Below, in pieces: positions 14,414-16,560 of a stretch of 16,560 bases of DNA. Each line of letters starts with the position of its first letter. Position 1 is the stretch's first letter. Origin of the DNA: an uncultured Verrucomicrobiae bacterium (lineage in GTDB: Bacteria > Verrucomicrobiota > Verrucomicrobiia > Palsa-1439); the NCBI GenBank assembly GCA_937927265.1, contig CALBCO010000273.1, positions 1-16,560 of the forward strand. Reading direction: 5' to 3'. The translations under genes were made by a program, and so were the position numbers. The notes under the pieces were generated by a model. That model saw nothing but the letters and a program-made list of their open reading frames with translations, was not told the DNA's origin and searched no databases.

Positions 14414-16560
14414 ATGAATGAATTGAGGGGTAGCGCAAAGCTGTCGGCAACGGCGCTGGGGCGGCGGCCATTTTTTCAACGGCGCGATTACGCGGCGGGG
14501 CTGACGGCGGGGCTGGTCGCCTTGGCGGTGTACGTGTGGACGTTGCAACCGAGCGTTGGCTTGGAAGACTCCGGGGAACTTTTGACGGCCGCCCGGCATT
14601 TGGGGGTACCGCATCCGCCGGGGTATCCTATTTGGACGATTCTGGCGTGGCTCTGGCAATGGCTCATCCCCTTCGGCAACATCGCCTGGCGGGTGAATTT
14701 GATGTCGGCGGTGTTCGGCGCGGTGGCGGTGGGGCTGACGGCGTTGTTGATTTCCCGGAGCGGCTACGTGTTGGCTCATCGGATGGGGTTTTTTCACGAG
14801 CTGATGAACCAGCGCGCAGTGGACCGGCTCGTTTTGAGCGGCGCGGTGGCGGCGGCGTTGTTGCTGGCGTTTTCGCCCGTGATGTGGTCGCAAGCGGTCA
14901 TTAGCGAGGTCTATGCGTTGAACGCATTCTTTTTGTTGGTGACGCTGCTGCTGCTCTACCAGTGGAGTTACACGCCGCAGCGGCGGGGGCGGTTGTATCT
15001 CGCGGCGTTCGTGTGGGGCGTGAGTCTGACGAATCATCAGACGCTCGTGTTGCTGACGGTGGCGTTTCCAGCCTACGTTTGGTTCGTGGACCGCGGGTTG
15101 GGACGCGACACGCTGGTGCCGATTTTGGCGATGATCTTGCTTGGCGTGTTCAAGCTGGTGCTGACGCCGGGCGGGCTGTTTCATCAAGGGCCGTTTTCGA
15201 GGGGGACGATTCTCGCCATGGGCGCGGGGGCAGGTCTGTGGTTTTATTTTTTGATGACGCGGCAACCGGGGTTGATGAAATATTGGCGGGAAGCGGTGGC
15301 CTTGTATGGCGCGGTGGCCGCCGGGCTGGCGCTGTATTTGTATCTGCCGGTCGCATCGGCCACCAACCCGCCGATGAACTGGGGCTACACGCGCACCATG
15401 GCAGGGTTCTTTCACCATTTCACGCGGGGCCAATACGAGAAGGTCCACCTCGAGCGGACGCTGGTACAGTTCTGGGGACAGCTCAACATGTTTTTCGATG
15501 ATCTCCAGCAACAATTCAGCATTGTCTTTGCACTGCTGGCGCTGGGGGCGTTGTTTTTCTATCGTGATCTGCCGCGCCGCGAGCGGGACTGGTTGAAGTT
15601 TTTGCTGATTGCGTTTCTGTGCCTGGGCGTGGGGTTTCTGTATCTGTCGAATCCGAGTTTTGAAAAACAAAAGCAGTTCACCGACCGGGTGTTTTTCCTG
15701 CCAGTGCATTGCGTGTATGCCTTGTGGATCGGCTACGGGCTGATGTTGGGGTGCGGGTGGGTGTTGCAGCGGCAACCGACAATGACACGATGGGCGGGGC
15801 TGTGGGCGGGATTGGTATTGGCGTTGCCGGTGGTTTCGATTGCACGCAACTGGGCCGACAACGAGCAACGCGGTCACGATTTCGGCTACCGATTCGGGTA
15901 CCTGGTGTTCAAACCGGGCGGCGGTTATCCCGAAATGGAGCCGAATGCCGTGCTTTTCGGTGGCACCGATCCCGGACGGTTCGTCCCGACCTACATGATT
16001 TTTGTTGAAAGCCAGGTCGTGCGGCGCGCCAAAACGCAGCTCGAGCGGTTCGCCGACAGCGGCACCTTCGACCGGCGCGATGTGTACATCATCACCCAAA
16101 ACGCCCTCGCCGACGGCACCTACATGAGTTATATCCGGGATCATTATGGTGATCGCCGCCCGGATCCGTCGCGTCCCCAGACGTTGACCCATCGGCCCGC
16201 GTGGCAGAATGCGCTGTTGCGGGCGGCGTGGGACGCGTTGGGGCGGCGGTGGGCGTATCCACGCGAGCCAATCTGGATTCCCAGCGAAGCCGACTCCCAG
16301 CGCGCGTTTGAAATGTATGTCGAAGAACTTCGCACTCGGCCGGCCGGCCCCGGGGAAGAAGTGCGCATCGCGAACGGCCGCGTCCAAGTCCTAGGCGTGC
16401 AGGGCGTGATGCACGTCAACGGCATCCTGACCAAGATGATCTTCGACCGCAACAAGGACCAACACGCCTTTTACATTGAGGAAAGCTACGCGCTGCCGTG
16501 GATGTACCCATATCTTGAACCTTATGGCATCATCTTGAAAATCAATCGCGAACCTTTGCC
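14414..16560 (+). CDS. DUF2723 (TMEM260-like) membrane protein, 3' end outside window
   Basis: The reading frame is open from ATG 14414 to the window end (715 codons), so the C-terminus is missing. After a short basic N-terminus, helix 1 is YAAGLTAGLVALAVYVWTL. It leads into the DUF2723 signature QPSVGLEDSGELL (45-57) and RHLGVPHPPGYPIW (61-74). The Asp-Ser-Gly-Glu and HPPG motifs sit where GT-C enzymes have their first-loop catalytic acids. About ten more hydrophobic helices follow to roughly residue 480, then a large soluble domain begins around FGYLVFKPGGGYPEM and runs past the edge. The human family member TMEM260 is reported as a protein O-mannosyltransferase; the bacterial role is inferred by analogy. 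It starts 15 bases after the Dpm1-like gene, without a clear Shine-Dalgarno, and is the last visible gene of the operon. Confidence 0.85.
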   Translation, partial: MNELRGSAKLSATALGRRPFFQRRDYAAGLTAGLVALAVYVWTLQPSVGLEDSGELLTAARHLGVPHPPGYPIWTILAWLWQWLIPFGNIAWRVNLMSAVFGAVAVGLTALLISRSGYVLAHRMGFFHELMNQRAVDRLVLSGAVAAALLLAFSPVMWSQAVISEVYALNAFFLLVTLLLLYQWSYTPQRRGRLYLAAFVWGVSLTNHQTLVLLTVAFPAYVWFVDRGLGRDTLVPILAMILLGVFKLVLTPGGLFHQGPFSRGTILAMGAGAGLWFYFLMTRQPGLMKYWREAVALYGAVAAGLALYLYLPVASATNPPMNWGYTRTMAGFFHHFTRGQYEKVHLERTLVQFWGQLNMFFDDLQQQFSIVFALLALGALFFYRDLPRRERDWLKFLLIAFLCLGVGFLYLSNPSFEKQKQFTDRVFFLPVHCVYALWIGYGLMLGCGWVLQRQPTMTRWAGLWAGLVLALPVVSIARNWADNEQRGHDFGYRFGYLVFKPGGGYPEMEPNAVLFGGTDPGRFVPTYMIFVESQVVRRAKTQLERFADSGTFDRRDVYIITQNALADGTYMSYIRDHYGDRRPDPSRPQTLTHRPAWQNALLRAAWDALGRRWAYPREPIWIPSEADSQRAFEMYVEELRTRPAGPGEEVRIANGRVQVLGVQGVMHVNGILTKMIFDRNKDQHAFYIEESYALPWMYPYLEPYGIILKINREPL

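Noticed and set aside
14300..16387. 695-codon open frame on the minus strand opposite the DUF2723 gene
   Set aside because: The sense strand encodes a well-marked DUF2723 protein; the antisense peptide is an Arg/His/Gln/Pro-rich by-product of codon bias.

Overview
The window is GC-rich and almost fully coding. It is best read as a chromosomal stretch from an environmental Verrucomicrobiota-like (PVC group) bacterium, possibly a metagenome contig. That placement is an inference. It rests on a glycan-degradation trio (GH78 rhamnosidase, Gfo/Idh/MocA oxidoreductase, S1-type sulfatase), a long envelope-glycosylation operon ending in a DUF2723 protein, and dispersed short palindromic and heptameric repeats in the gaps. 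No rRNA, tRNA, CRISPR or IS gene was seen.

Left part (1-4072, + strand): the 3' end of an alpha-L-rhamnosidase gene, a 309-base gap holding an imperfect inverted repeat, then a Gfo/Idh/MocA oxidoreductase and a sulfatase 6 bases apart. These fit catabolism of a rhamnose-containing, possibly sulfated glycan. Middle (4047-5198, - strand): a convergent major-facilitator transporter gene that is recognisable over its whole length but broken by three frame changes, each repaired by adding one base. It is called a pseudogene unless the sequence is in error. Gap (5199-5677): no gene; it holds a second copy of the repeat arm, two overlapping small hairpins and a TATAAT promoter whose expected start site falls almost on the rdgB start codon.

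Right part (5678-16560, + strand): ten genes packed with 4-base GTGA/ATGA overlaps or very short gaps, so probably one operon. After rdgB come hddC-like nucleotidyltransferase, hddA-like GHMP kinase and gmhA-like isomerase genes (NDP-heptose synthesis, lacking only the GmhB phosphatase), an extended SDR epimerase with a Cys-containing insert, an ALG5-like GT2, two ArnT/PMT-like polytopic GT-C proteins, a Dpm1-like GT2, and a DUF2723 (TMEM260-like) membrane protein that runs off the window end.

Working model (inference): cytosolic enzymes make an activated heptose or related sugar. The two GT2 enzymes load sugars onto a polyprenyl phosphate. The two GT-C proteins and the DUF2723 protein then move lipid-linked sugars to acceptors on the far side of the inner membrane. 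This would make the operon a candidate envelope glycan or protein O-glycosylation system.
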